DNA of 64,000 nucleotides, from positions 1 to 64,000 of the forward strand of contig JAGYKL010000017.1 in assembly GCA_018401705.1 (NCBI GenBank), given 5' to 3'. The DNA is from Bacteroidia bacterium (GTDB lineage Bacteria; Bacteroidota; Bacteroidia; M30B66). Shown piece by piece: positions 26,263 to 34,602 of this stretch; position 1 is the stretch's first letter, and each line of letters begins with the position of its first letter. Below the pieces are notes generated by a model. That model did no database searches and was not told where the DNA came from. It saw nothing but the letters and a program-made list of their open reading frames with translations. Made by a program: the position numbers and the translations under genes.

Positions 26263-27727
26263 TCACAACCACCTTCTCAACCACCACCACCTCAATGCCC
26301 TGCATAACCCGACAATAATAAATCCCTTTTGCCAATCCGCTTAGATTTAATGTATGTGTGCCGATACCTGAGAATTGCTCGTTTTGGATGAGGCGGCCTG
26401 TGGCGTCTAGGAGTTGGGCAGTGTATGGTTTACCATTTTGTTCGATATCAATTTTAAGCCAATCTTGAGCAGGATTGGGGTAAATGGTAACGGCATCAGG
26501 TAGTGGCATATCTCTAACTCCTACCTCACAATCTTGTGGGTCGAGGCAGCCGTTGGCATCAAGTTTAACTGCCCAAGCATCTTGACCGCTCAATACTGCA
26601 TTGCAGGCGCCAGCAACCAACAAACCGCCATCTGATGTTTCTATAAAATCAAGAAAAAAATCTGAAGATGGACCAAAATCATATTCCTTTGCCCACAACA
26701 TATTACCCAATGAATCGGTTTTCATGATATAACCGGCATTTACAGTTGTCGTATTTATTCCAACAGCAATAATCCCTCCGTCTGAAACACGTCTGGCTAT
26801 ATAATTATCAGTATTAATAATTCCTGAATAAGTTTTATTAAAAATCAAACCGCCGTTATCATCAATCATAATAATTTTAGGATGTACAATTGAACCAAAC
26901 TTATATCCTGCAATTAATAATTTATTTGGCCCATAGCGAGAAATATCACCTTCAAACAATTGAAATACATTAAAGGAAGATTCTAAATCTCCATCTGAAT
27001 CTAAATTAACAATTATAACACTAAGTCCTGATGCCGTAAAATCAGGCCCTCCAGCATTGCATAAAATAAAGCCACCGTCTTCCCTTTCAAGGAAGCCATT
27101 TGTAACTTCTACAAATTCTATGTCTATAACATTTTCATTTAACAACTCCCCTTCAGCACTCAATTTTAAAAAAACTACATCAAATGGGTCTTCTTCAAAT
27201 TCAAAATCAATTGCTCGTGTTGCTGTTAAAGCTATTGAACCATCAGAGGTCTCCATAATGTAGCCTGGTGTATCAAACCACAGAGAATCGTGATGATAAT
27301 AGCTCCATAATGTATCACTAAAATCCGGAGATATTTTTAATACAAAAATCTGATTTCGGCCAGCAGCAATGCCTTCTAAGCCAAATTGACTGCGCGTATT
27401 GAGCACAAGTAAATTCCCATCTGAACATCGGGCCGCATTGCAGAAAGCATAAAATCTTCTGTTTGGGTCATGCTGGAGATTGTCAAGAATAATTTCTCCC
27501 TGATTATTGATTTTAGTAAATCGGTGATACCCCCCTTCATTAATAAACAAACTTGAACCTGCGCTTGGAAAAAAATACTCTTCATTTTCTAATTCAATAA
27601 TCTTTTTTATATGACCAGAGAAACGGCCTGTATCGGGGTAATTGATAGAAAATGTTGTTGGTTGAGCTAAACAAAAATCAACTAAGCTTAAAACCAAAAA
27701 TGAACAGAAGAAAAGCTTCTTTATCAT
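26252..27727 (-). CDS. secreted beta-propeller-like protein with T9SS type A sorting domain
   Basis: A 491-residue exported protein: signal peptide MIKKLFFCSFLVLSLVDFCLAQ, then repeated blades of the kind ETSDGSIALTATRA, REDGGFILCNAGG, VSDGGIIAVGIN and ETSDGGLLVAGACNA, each with the phrase (E/S)DGG, which form a propeller-like body. The C-terminal sorting domain starts at VTIYPNPAQDWL and ends VVEKVVVTPL. The last residues and stop codon are encoded by unit 7 of the hairpin array, so the original 3' end may have been altered by the repeat. The start codon overlaps the stop of the upstream 143-residue frame (ATGA). Ligand unknown. Confidence 0.88.
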   Translation of the reverse strand: MIKKLFFCSFLVLSLVDFCLAQPTTFSINYPDTGRFSGHIKKIIELENEEYFFPSAGSSLFINEGGYHRFTKINNQGEIILDNLQHDPNRRFYAFCNAARCSDGNLLVLNTRSQFGLEGIAAGRNQIFVLKISPDFSDTLWSYYHHDSLWFDTPGYIMETSDGSIALTATRAIDFEFEEDPFDVVFLKLSAEGELLNENVIDIEFVEVTNGFLEREDGGFILCNAGGPDFTASGLSVIIVNLDSDGDLESSFNVFQLFEGDISRYGPNKLLIAGYKFGSIVHPKIIMIDDNGGLIFNKTYSGIINTDNYIARRVSDGGIIAVGINTTTVNAGYIMKTDSLGNMLWAKEYDFGPSSDFFLDFIETSDGGLLVAGACNAVLSGQDAWAVKLDANGCLDPQDCEVGVRDMPLPDAVTIYPNPAQDWLKIDIEQNGKPYTAQLLDATGRLIQNEQFSGIGTHTLNLSGLAKGIYYCRVMQGIEVVVVEKVVVTPL

Positions 27728-28155
27728 TTTGAAACAATGATTTTAAATGATTGCTTCTTAATGAAATCAGGTCCAATAACATTACAAAAGTATATTCCAT
27801 CAGCAAATTCTTGCATATTTAAACGCTCGCTGAATCGAGCACCGCTTACATTTACCTTTCTCGAGAGCATTAAGCGCCCCGAAATATCAGTGACTTGAAT
27901 GGTGTATTTACCTTCAACTAAATTATTTAAATCTAAAGTAAAAATTCCTTGACTTGGGTTTGGATAAATCTTTATTTCTTCATCACCTTGTTCGGCAAGA
28001 ATAGTTTGTTGTTGATTTCCGGCAATCCTCGCAGAAATGCCATCATCAATGGCAGGATGAAGATGGTAAATAGTATCGCCTCTTAAAGCTCTAGCGGCTA
28101 TTGCAAAAATCTGCATTTCGTTTACAGAAGTGCTATGTAGTAAGTTTGTTTTCAA
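27724..28155 (-). CDS. T9SS C-terminal fragment protein
   Basis: A 143-residue frame made mostly of a sorting domain (IKIYPNPSQGIF at about residue 61 onward, ending KKQSFKIIVSK). The preceding 60 residues (FAIAARALRGDTIYHLHP) resemble the segment just before the sorting domain in the large beta-helix protein upstream (LNAIAFQDPSVAGEGVYLAR). No signal peptide is present and the only start is a TTG; the same frame is open upstream to a stop near 28234. I infer a 3' remnant of a larger paralog. Overlaps the next gene by four bases, so it may still be transcribed. Confidence 0.6.
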   Translation of the reverse strand: MKTNLLHSTSVNEMQIFAIAARALRGDTIYHLHPAIDDGISARIAGNQQQTILAEQGDEEIKIYPNPSQGIFTLDLNNLVEGKYTIQVTDISGRLMLSRKVNVSGARFSERLNMQEFADGIYFCNVIGPDFIKKQSFKIIVSK

Positions 28156-28237
28156 ACGGATTGCATTGTTTACTAACGTAAAGATAGAGCAATACGCTAA
28201 TTATTATAGCAATAATCGAAACTTACGCGAGTTTAGT

Positions 28238-28385
28238 TAAGCTTAACGATTTTCTCAGTTAGCACAAGCTCCTCACCCTGCATAACCCTGCAATAATAAA
28301 TGCCTTTTGCCAAACCGCTAAGATTTAACGTATGTGTGCCAATGCCTGAAAATTGTTCGTTTTGGATGAGGCGGCCGGTGGCGTC
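28238..28385 (-). pseudogene. orphan copy of a T9SS sorting-domain tail
   Basis: This stretch encodes, without any start, the last 49 residues of a sorting domain. Its first 37 residues (from DATGRLIQNEQFSG to YYCRVMQG) are identical to those in the tail of the gene at 26252-27727; it ends in LTEKIVKLN and a stop at 28238. It begins at the very base where the stop codon of the upstream T9SS gene (28385) ends, in another frame. It is a displaced 3' cassette left by duplication or recombination. Confidence 0.8.
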
Positions 28386-29689
28386 TATTTCATCACAACA
28401 ATCTTCTCGGTTAAAATAAATTCTGAGCCTTTAAAAATGCGACAGTAGTATATACCCGGAGCATAACCTGAAGTTGGGATAGCTGCGCTTTCAGTGATTT
28501 CTTGAATATGTACTAACTGACCTACACTATTAAAAAGTGCCATGTTTAGCAATGGTCGTTCATCACCAGTGTAATTAATTAAAAAGTTCTCTTTGCTGAT
28601 GGTGTTGCTTATGAACAGCTTTAAAGGCTCGAATGGAGGCGGCAAGGGTTGGCGAACTTTTACGTAAACGGTATCCCAAGCATACATCTTGCATTGCAAG
28701 CTCCGTAAATAATAAGTTGAACTTTCTGTAGGGCTTACCTCTAATGACAAGCCTGCTCCAACTGCTGCTGTTGTATCTTCTGCAAACCAAACTTGCTCTT
28801 CGGCTATTCCACTGGCGCTTAGAATTACAGAATCGCCAACTACTATTTCAGAATAGCTGCTTGAGACAATAATATCAGGAATTTCAATTAACTCTACATC
28901 ATCTATATATTGGTAGCAGCTTGCGCCTGTAAACTGACTTTGCCAAAACTTGTCCAGATCTGAAATAAAATCGGATGAAACGCTATTACCTGGATAAAGG
29001 TTTCCTATAATGAAATATTGCTCACCACCAGAAGCAATATAAGGTTCTGTTGATTTCATCCAGTTCGATGTATCTGAAAACATTTCCATTGAATCTGGAC
29101 GCATATTCAAATCTGGAGTTATAATAATTGCTCCAGATGGATTTTCAAATGGAGGAGAAGTTTTATAAAACTTCACACCAATTTTATCTACAACCAAATA
29201 AGTTGAGTAATTTGAATCAAGTCCTTGAGTATACTTTAAATATAAGGAAGCGCCTTGACTTACATAAAACGAAAAGCAATATTTCTTGTTTGCTTCAAGA
29301 CTACTAGATAAACTGCCAATAAGGTATTCTCTCGGCAAATTCGAAATGCTAATAGAGCTAAACTCTTTAACACCAAAAAAATAACCGGCATAGTTTTCTC
29401 CCGAATGTGGATATTGAAATCCTTGCCAATTTAAGGGCACAGAATTGTCAATGCATTGATAATTAAACTCTCCATCAGTATAATTGCAAGTTGCCATCAA
29501 ATCTGGAGTGTCAATTCCATTCCAAAAGTTAACATACTCAAAACCCAAGTTCGCCGTTCCTATATAACAATTTGTAAAGCATGTATCAATTTGTTCAAAC
29601 CCCGGGTTATTAACTAAATTCTGAGAAAAGACGTTAGTGCTTACTGATAATAAAATCAGCCAAATTCGATTTCTTATCCAATGAATCAT
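28385..29689 (-). CDS. secreted protein with T9SS type A sorting domain
   Basis: A 434-residue exported protein (signal peptide MIHWIRNRIWLILLSVSTNVFS). The mature start LVNNPGFEQIDTC and the text EYLIGSLSSSLEANKKYCFSFYVSQG match a carbohydrate-binding-like beta-sandwich common in T9SS cargo. Around residue 275-345 is an Ig-like module (VSPTESSTYYLRSLQCKMYAWDTVYVKV). The tail GIYYCRIFKGSEFILTEKIVVMK is a sorting domain, though the usual YPNP start is degenerate. Its start overlaps the stop of the upstream large gene by four bases. It is directly followed by the orphan tail copy. Function unknown; surface adhesion or polysaccharide binding is plausible. Confidence 0.85.
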   Translation of the reverse strand: MIHWIRNRIWLILLSVSTNVFSQNLVNNPGFEQIDTCFTNCYIGTANLGFEYVNFWNGIDTPDLMATCNYTDGEFNYQCIDNSVPLNWQGFQYPHSGENYAGYFFGVKEFSSISISNLPREYLIGSLSSSLEANKKYCFSFYVSQGASLYLKYTQGLDSNYSTYLVVDKIGVKFYKTSPPFENPSGAIIITPDLNMRPDSMEMFSDTSNWMKSTEPYIASGGEQYFIIGNLYPGNSVSSDFISDLDKFWQSQFTGASCYQYIDDVELIEIPDIIVSSSYSEIVVGDSVILSASGIAEEQVWFAEDTTAAVGAGLSLEVSPTESSTYYLRSLQCKMYAWDTVYVKVRQPLPPPFEPLKLFISNTISKENFLINYTGDERPLLNMALFNSVGQLVHIQEITESAAIPTSGYAPGIYYCRIFKGSEFILTEKIVVMK

Positions 29690-32600
29690 TGACTTTGAAT
29701 AATCAATTTGCCTTGCATTAAAAGCTCATTTTTTAATTCTATTTTATAAATATAAACACCCGCTGACAAACTTTTAAATGAGTACGATTGAGTTCTGGTT
29801 TCTTGCACTCCTTTAAAGATGGTTCGTCCTGTAATATCAGTCAAAGTAAGCAATACTTTAGATTCAGGGTCAAAATTCAAATCAACAACAAAAGTACCAT
29901 CGTTGGGGTTTGGATATACAATTGGCAAAATTGAATTAGAATTTTCTTCTTCAGTGAGTATTTGGCTCAATCTCGCCTGACTTTCAGGTTCAATAACAAT
30001 AGTGTCTAAAAGCATTCTGGCAAGATAAACCCCTTCTCCTGCAACGGACGGGTCTTGAAATGCTATTGCATTTAATGCAATGCTGTCGGCGTTGCTCAAA
30101 GTATACCTGCCTTTCAGCCAGGAATTGTAATAAACATTTAGTGCCTGTTTTGATTCAACATCTCTTTGATGAAGAGGTGTGATTCTATCGTTTTCTGCAA
30201 TCAGGTTATTAATTTGACTACTCGTCCATTGATTAATAGCCGCTGCTATCAAACTATCATTATCATTGTACAAGGTACTTAGCGAATCTAGCATGAGTGA
30301 ATCGGGGCTTAATCCATTTGAACTGAACTGCAGAACAAATTGTTTTATTGAAGGTAAATCTAAGCAAGCTTCAAAGAAGTTTTGGTACAAAGTATCGCTA
30401 GGGTCTGATAAATTTAACCAAGTACTGTCAGTGTAAAACGTTTCAAATACATATTCAGCCAAAGAAAAATACTCTGCAGCACTTGTATCGGTAAGGAGTT
30501 CAGGGTTAACCAAACTTACAATATTACCAAACAAGCTATCTCGTTCACCAACTCGTTTACTTTCAAAGAAACTAGAACGCCCGTGAAGAGTACAATTAGA
30601 TAAAGTGCCACACTCCGGAATACTGGATGTTAAATAAGGCCAAGGTTGAAAAGGTGGTGGGTTTGAATTAAAAGGTGCCACATTCACATTCGCTAAACTT
30701 TGTGCGTTTTGATCAAGAAAGTATTCACTGGTGTAGCCACCCACAGAACCATAATACCATTTGTGAGGTCCTCCATTTAAACTTAGTTGGCCTTTAATTC
30801 TCATACTGTTTAAGCTTGCATCAATCCATCGATTGTCGAATGGATCCCCGGTACTGGTATTTTGATCCCCAAAAATCGCATTTCTAAGGCTCACACCCTG
30901 ATATTGACTTTCAAAAAACTCGTTGCATTTAATCTTCATGTTATTTGAAAGGTTCTGAACTGTTAAGCCAGAAGCAAAATAGGAAATCTCGTTCTCACAA
31001 ACAATATTGTTTTTGCTATCTTGAATTAAGATACCATTGTTTTGACTTTGAAGCCAACTTGGACTTATTGCTTGACTTGGTCTATAAACGTTGTTATTAA
31101 TAATATTTACATCGTTAGATTTGATGGAGGATATACCTTGTTGAGAGGATATTATTGGGCTCATGAAAATCGAATTACCCTCAATGTTACCATAATTACT
31201 AGACATTACTTTGACCCCTATTCCTCTAGCGTTTAAGTCTGTAATTGGCACTTGCTGTCCAATTGTATTTGATTGAATGTTATATGGCTCAAAAGCAACA
31301 GCTATTGGTATTTGAATTTGATTGAATGGCCAATAATTTAAAGTTATGAAAGTCCATTGTATAGATCCAATTGCTGCAAATGAGATAGCGTTTCCAAACT
31401 TCCAATTATTATTTTGCACAACAGTATTAAAAAGATTGTTTGTGACATCTATATCTGCGGTGCAGTTTTTCATAACAATGCCATTAGCAAATCCCTGAAT
31501 ACTATTGTTATCAACCACAACATTTTGAGCGAATGTTGTATTGCTTAGTGATAAACCTGCAGAACTTACACCAAATATTCCAACAGCCGTATTACTTCCG
31601 GAATAAAAATCGAAAGGGTAGGCAATATTGTCAAATTCATTGTACTGAATTAGTATGTTTGTTTTAGTGGTGCTGCTTATGCCTAGGTATGATAAATTCT
31701 TATTATTAATCTTTATTCCAAATTGAACATCTTTGAACGTAGAACCCGACACATCAATATAGCCTCCTGCATTAAAACTAGGAGTGCTTAGATATGAATT
31801 CTCACCATAAATACCACAGCCTGCAAATTCATTATTCATTGCAGAATAAGGAGCTAAAGTGCTGCTTGCATCATACCAAATGGGATTTACATAGTTTCTA
31901 ATTTTAGAGAAATCGTTTTTAAAAGCCACAATTGATGATGATAAACTGCGAATACCGCAATATGCATTTTCAAAATCATTACTTTCAATTGTGACGTTGT
32001 TAACAAGCTGTAAATCAATACCGAAATTGGTAATAAAAGGCACAAAACCGGCATCCTCACAATCAGTTTCATTACTCATTAAGCTTAAAGTACCACCAAA
32101 TACTGGATTAGACGACGCATTACACAAAAAGTCATTTCCAGTAATTACCGCACTATTTAAATAATTGCTATTACGTATTCTAATGTGCGTAATATTTTGA
32201 TTAAATACGTTGTTCTGAATGGTAAAATCGGGTTGGTTTACAAGGTATATCCCTGTGTAAGCATCTTCTATTTTTGAATGTGACATATTTATAGAACTTC
32301 CAACTGCACCATTCACAATTATGCCGTTCCAAAGTTTACCATCGCAAGAATGCAAATACGAATCATTTTGAATTACTAAATCCTGTGGGAAGTCGCCATT
32401 AAATAATACTCCGCCACATTCTGAAAACAAAAGCTCTGAGTCTGTAATGGTTAATTGACCCACATCGACAATCAGGTTACCAACGATACTTACTGTTCCT
32501 AAGATAGAATTATCCATAGTGACAGATATACCTGCCGGAGAGCTTGTATAGCTAGAACCATTTAATGGTGATATGCTTAACCATTGAGCCAATTCAGTCT

Positions 32601-33654
32601 TAACAGAAGGGCTATTTGTTGAAGAATTATTTAAAAAATCTGTAATTTGGGGATTTACAAAAGTTTTATATGTTCCTTGACAGCATAAATATGTAGTGAT
32701 CGTTTCAGTGTAAGAACAACCTAAAGTTGTTGTGTAAGTAACACTAATTTGCCCTTCAATCAATTCGCCCCAGTCAACCTCGATACAACCATTTTGGTTG
32801 CTTGTAATTGTTGCACCTTCAGACACTTCAAAGCTGAATGTTCCGCTAGCAGTTTGTGAAACTGAATAACAATATTCTGTGCTTTCACACATATTGTTTG
32901 ATCCATCAATTGAAAACTCAGGATCTTCATCAAATATAATAGTAATTTCATCTAATGCACTGCATTCATTGTCAGAGTTTTGAATAGACACATCACAACT
33001 CACTGAAATCGATGAAACATTACTTGGCCATGAAGTAATTTCAATGGAGCTACAATCTGGATTACCGCAAGGAAAATTTACATTTACTCCAGAAGGGATT
33101 GACCAATTGTATGTCAGTCCATCAATTGGGCATGTTGGTTGAAGAATTATTGGTAATGAGGTATTACAAACTACGATATCATCACCTAAATCCAGAAGGG
33201 GAACGAGTTTAAAATCATCTAAATAAACTCTTGAATTTGGCGTAGTTGGATAATCCAATAATGCAATTGAGAGGCCGTTTAACGGTTGGGAACCATTGCA
33301 GAATACATCTGCCTGAAAACATGTTGTAACTTTGTCCCAAGGTTCGGCACTTTGATTCAAACCAAAATCTTCAAGCACTGTGAGAAAACAACACCCATTA
33401 TAATCAAATTCAGGAACGTCATAGTTGCTAGCCCAAAGTTCAAGCCGGCCTATATTTGGCGCAACACAATTAGTATGCTTGACATAAAGTTCAGCATAAT
33501 AAGTTCGCCCAGGTTCAAGTTGAGGAATTTTAACCTGTATTTGTTCATTATTAAATAATGAAATATATCTGTTCCCTGTTGGAAATCCGCCTATCTGATT
33601 AATTTGTTGCGACCCAGTAAAATTATTCGGAATGCCATTCTGATAAAAAGTCAA
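29686..33654 (-). CDS. large right-handed beta-helix protein with T9SS sorting domain, 5' end disrupted
   Basis: The frame gives 1322 residues but lacks a signal peptide; its TTG start lies inside a beta-sandwich domain whose beginning is in another frame upstream. Order: sandwich (to about residue 155, VYLDDFKLVPL), Ig-like modules with cysteines (155-320), a long parallel beta-helix region rich in N-x-F/I turns (about 380-960: YTGIYLVNQPDFTIQNNVF, GIFGVSSAGLSLSNTTF, GILIQDSKNNIVCENEI), a helical linker, and a sorting domain from VYPNPNDGTFVVDL to the end. Beta-helix proteins of this kind bind or cleave polysaccharide or act as adhesins. No catalytic motif is recognised. Export would require the missing upstream part. 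Confidence 0.75.
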   Translation of the reverse strand: MTFYQNGIPNNFTGSQQINQIGGFPTGNRYISLFNNEQIQVKIPQLEPGRTYYAELYVKHTNCVAPNIGRLELWASNYDVPEFDYNGCCFLTVLEDFGLNQSAEPWDKVTTCFQADVFCNGSQPLNGLSIALLDYPTTPNSRVYLDDFKLVPLLDLGDDIVVCNTSLPIILQPTCPIDGLTYNWSIPSGVNVNFPCGNPDCSSIEITSWPSNVSSISVSCDVSIQNSDNECSALDEITIIFDEDPEFSIDGSNNMCESTEYCYSVSQTASGTFSFEVSEGATITSNQNGCIEVDWGELIEGQISVTYTTTLGCSYTETITTYLCCQGTYKTFVNPQITDFLNNSSTNSPSVKTELAQWLSISPLNGSSYTSSPAGISVTMDNSILGTVSIVGNLIVDVGQLTITDSELLFSECGGVLFNGDFPQDLVIQNDSYLHSCDGKLWNGIIVNGAVGSSINMSHSKIEDAYTGIYLVNQPDFTIQNNVFNQNITHIRIRNSNYLNSAVITGNDFLCNASSNPVFGGTLSLMSNETDCEDAGFVPFITNFGIDLQLVNNVTIESNDFENAYCGIRSLSSSIVAFKNDFSKIRNYVNPIWYDASSTLAPYSAMNNEFAGCGIYGENSYLSTPSFNAGGYIDVSGSTFKDVQFGIKINNKNLSYLGISSTTKTNILIQYNEFDNIAYPFDFYSGSNTAVGIFGVSSAGLSLSNTTFAQNVVVDNNSIQGFANGIVMKNCTADIDVTNNLFNTVVQNNNWKFGNAISFAAIGSIQWTFITLNYWPFNQIQIPIAVAFEPYNIQSNTIGQQVPITDLNARGIGVKVMSSNYGNIEGNSIFMSPIISSQQGISSIKSNDVNIINNNVYRPSQAISPSWLQSQNNGILIQDSKNNIVCENEISYFASGLTVQNLSNNMKIKCNEFFESQYQGVSLRNAIFGDQNTSTGDPFDNRWIDASLNSMRIKGQLSLNGGPHKWYYGSVGGYTSEYFLDQNAQSLANVNVAPFNSNPPPFQPWPYLTSSIPECGTLSNCTLHGRSSFFESKRVGERDSLFGNIVSLVNPELLTDTSAAEYFSLAEYVFETFYTDSTWLNLSDPSDTLYQNFFEACLDLPSIKQFVLQFSSNGLSPDSLMLDSLSTLYNDNDSLIAAAINQWTSSQINNLIAENDRITPLHQRDVESKQALNVYYNSWLKGRYTLSNADSIALNAIAFQDPSVAGEGVYLARMLLDTIVIEPESQARLSQILTEEENSNSILPIVYPNPNDGTFVVDLNFDPESKVLLTLTDITGRTIFKGVQETRTQSYSFKSLSAGVYIYKIELKNELLMQGKLIIQSQ

Positions 33655-34602
33655 AATCAGTTATTTCAAAAACTTCTGAATTAAAAACTACCTCTGAGCA
33701 AATTTCTCGGCTTGCAAACACGACATGCAATAAAACATCAACAGTATTTGGATCAAAATCAACTAATCTTATTGGGCAACTTTCAGGTTCTCCATCCATC
33801 CATATAACCATTGAAATCTGCTATATTCGATGGATCTGAGCCAAGTTCAAATCCAGGATTGTAGATCATATTGCAAGGGTCTTCGGAAACAAGGCCTTGC
33901 CTCTGCATCCTTAAAAATCATCGTACCAAGCTAAGTTTTCCAAGCTCTTTGCAGCAAAACCTACATTCACAGAATCTGTATTTATAATTAAAATCTTCTG
34001 GAGAAAACAAGAAAATTGACCCGTTGAATTCTCGAAATAAAAGTCGTCTTTAGCTGATAAATGCTCCGGTAACAATTGAGTTTTTGATTGTTAATTTTCC
34101 GTTTATGAACCAAAATATTTTGCTGTATGATTTGTAAAATGACTGAATGCGAGAATTTTCAATAAGTAAATCTCCATCCACATAAAAAGCTAAAATATTT
34201 AAACTTGTATCTGTACCTAAAGCAATATTGGCATTGCTGATTGTATCAGTTGCAATTTGAAAAAGTCCAGAGCTTAGATTGTCGATAAGTATCGTATTAT
34301 CAAGGTATAAACCTTGAACATCAGCGACAGAAACGAAAACATGGCTTACAAGTGAGTCCACGCATTTATGCTGAGTGTGTATCAGCTATAAAACACCATT
34401 ACTCTCATAAGTAAGGAGTCGTGGTTACTAAATGCTTTGATGCCAGATTGCCTTTTACTGCTATAAAGTTTTGAAGGTTTATCGAATCATTACTAAAAAT
34501 AGCAATGCTGTCTGGAAAAATTGAAATTAAGAATTTGACTTGGGTGTTGATGCTATCTAAAAATAATTGCTTGAATAAAATCGGAATCGATGCAACCTTC
34601 AA
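33640..34602 (-). pseudogene. frameshifted middle part linking two T9SS-cluster genes
   Basis: Read in successive frames, this region encodes continuous protein text: a PKD-like segment (DSIAIFSNDSINLQNF, then KCVDSLVSHVFVSVAD), a beta-helix-like segment (NILAFYVDGDLLIENSRI), DDFYFENSTGQFS, then DPCNMIYNPGFELGSDPS and NGYMDGEPESCP, joining the sandwich domain of the gene at 29686-33654. At least six frame changes or stops interrupt it. Two sit on simple repeats: three copies of ATGG near 33797-33808, where removing one copy restores the frame, and a run of five T near 33650. Either the original gene ran from 37243 to 29686 as one very large cargo, or two genes have decayed. Confidence 0.75.
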
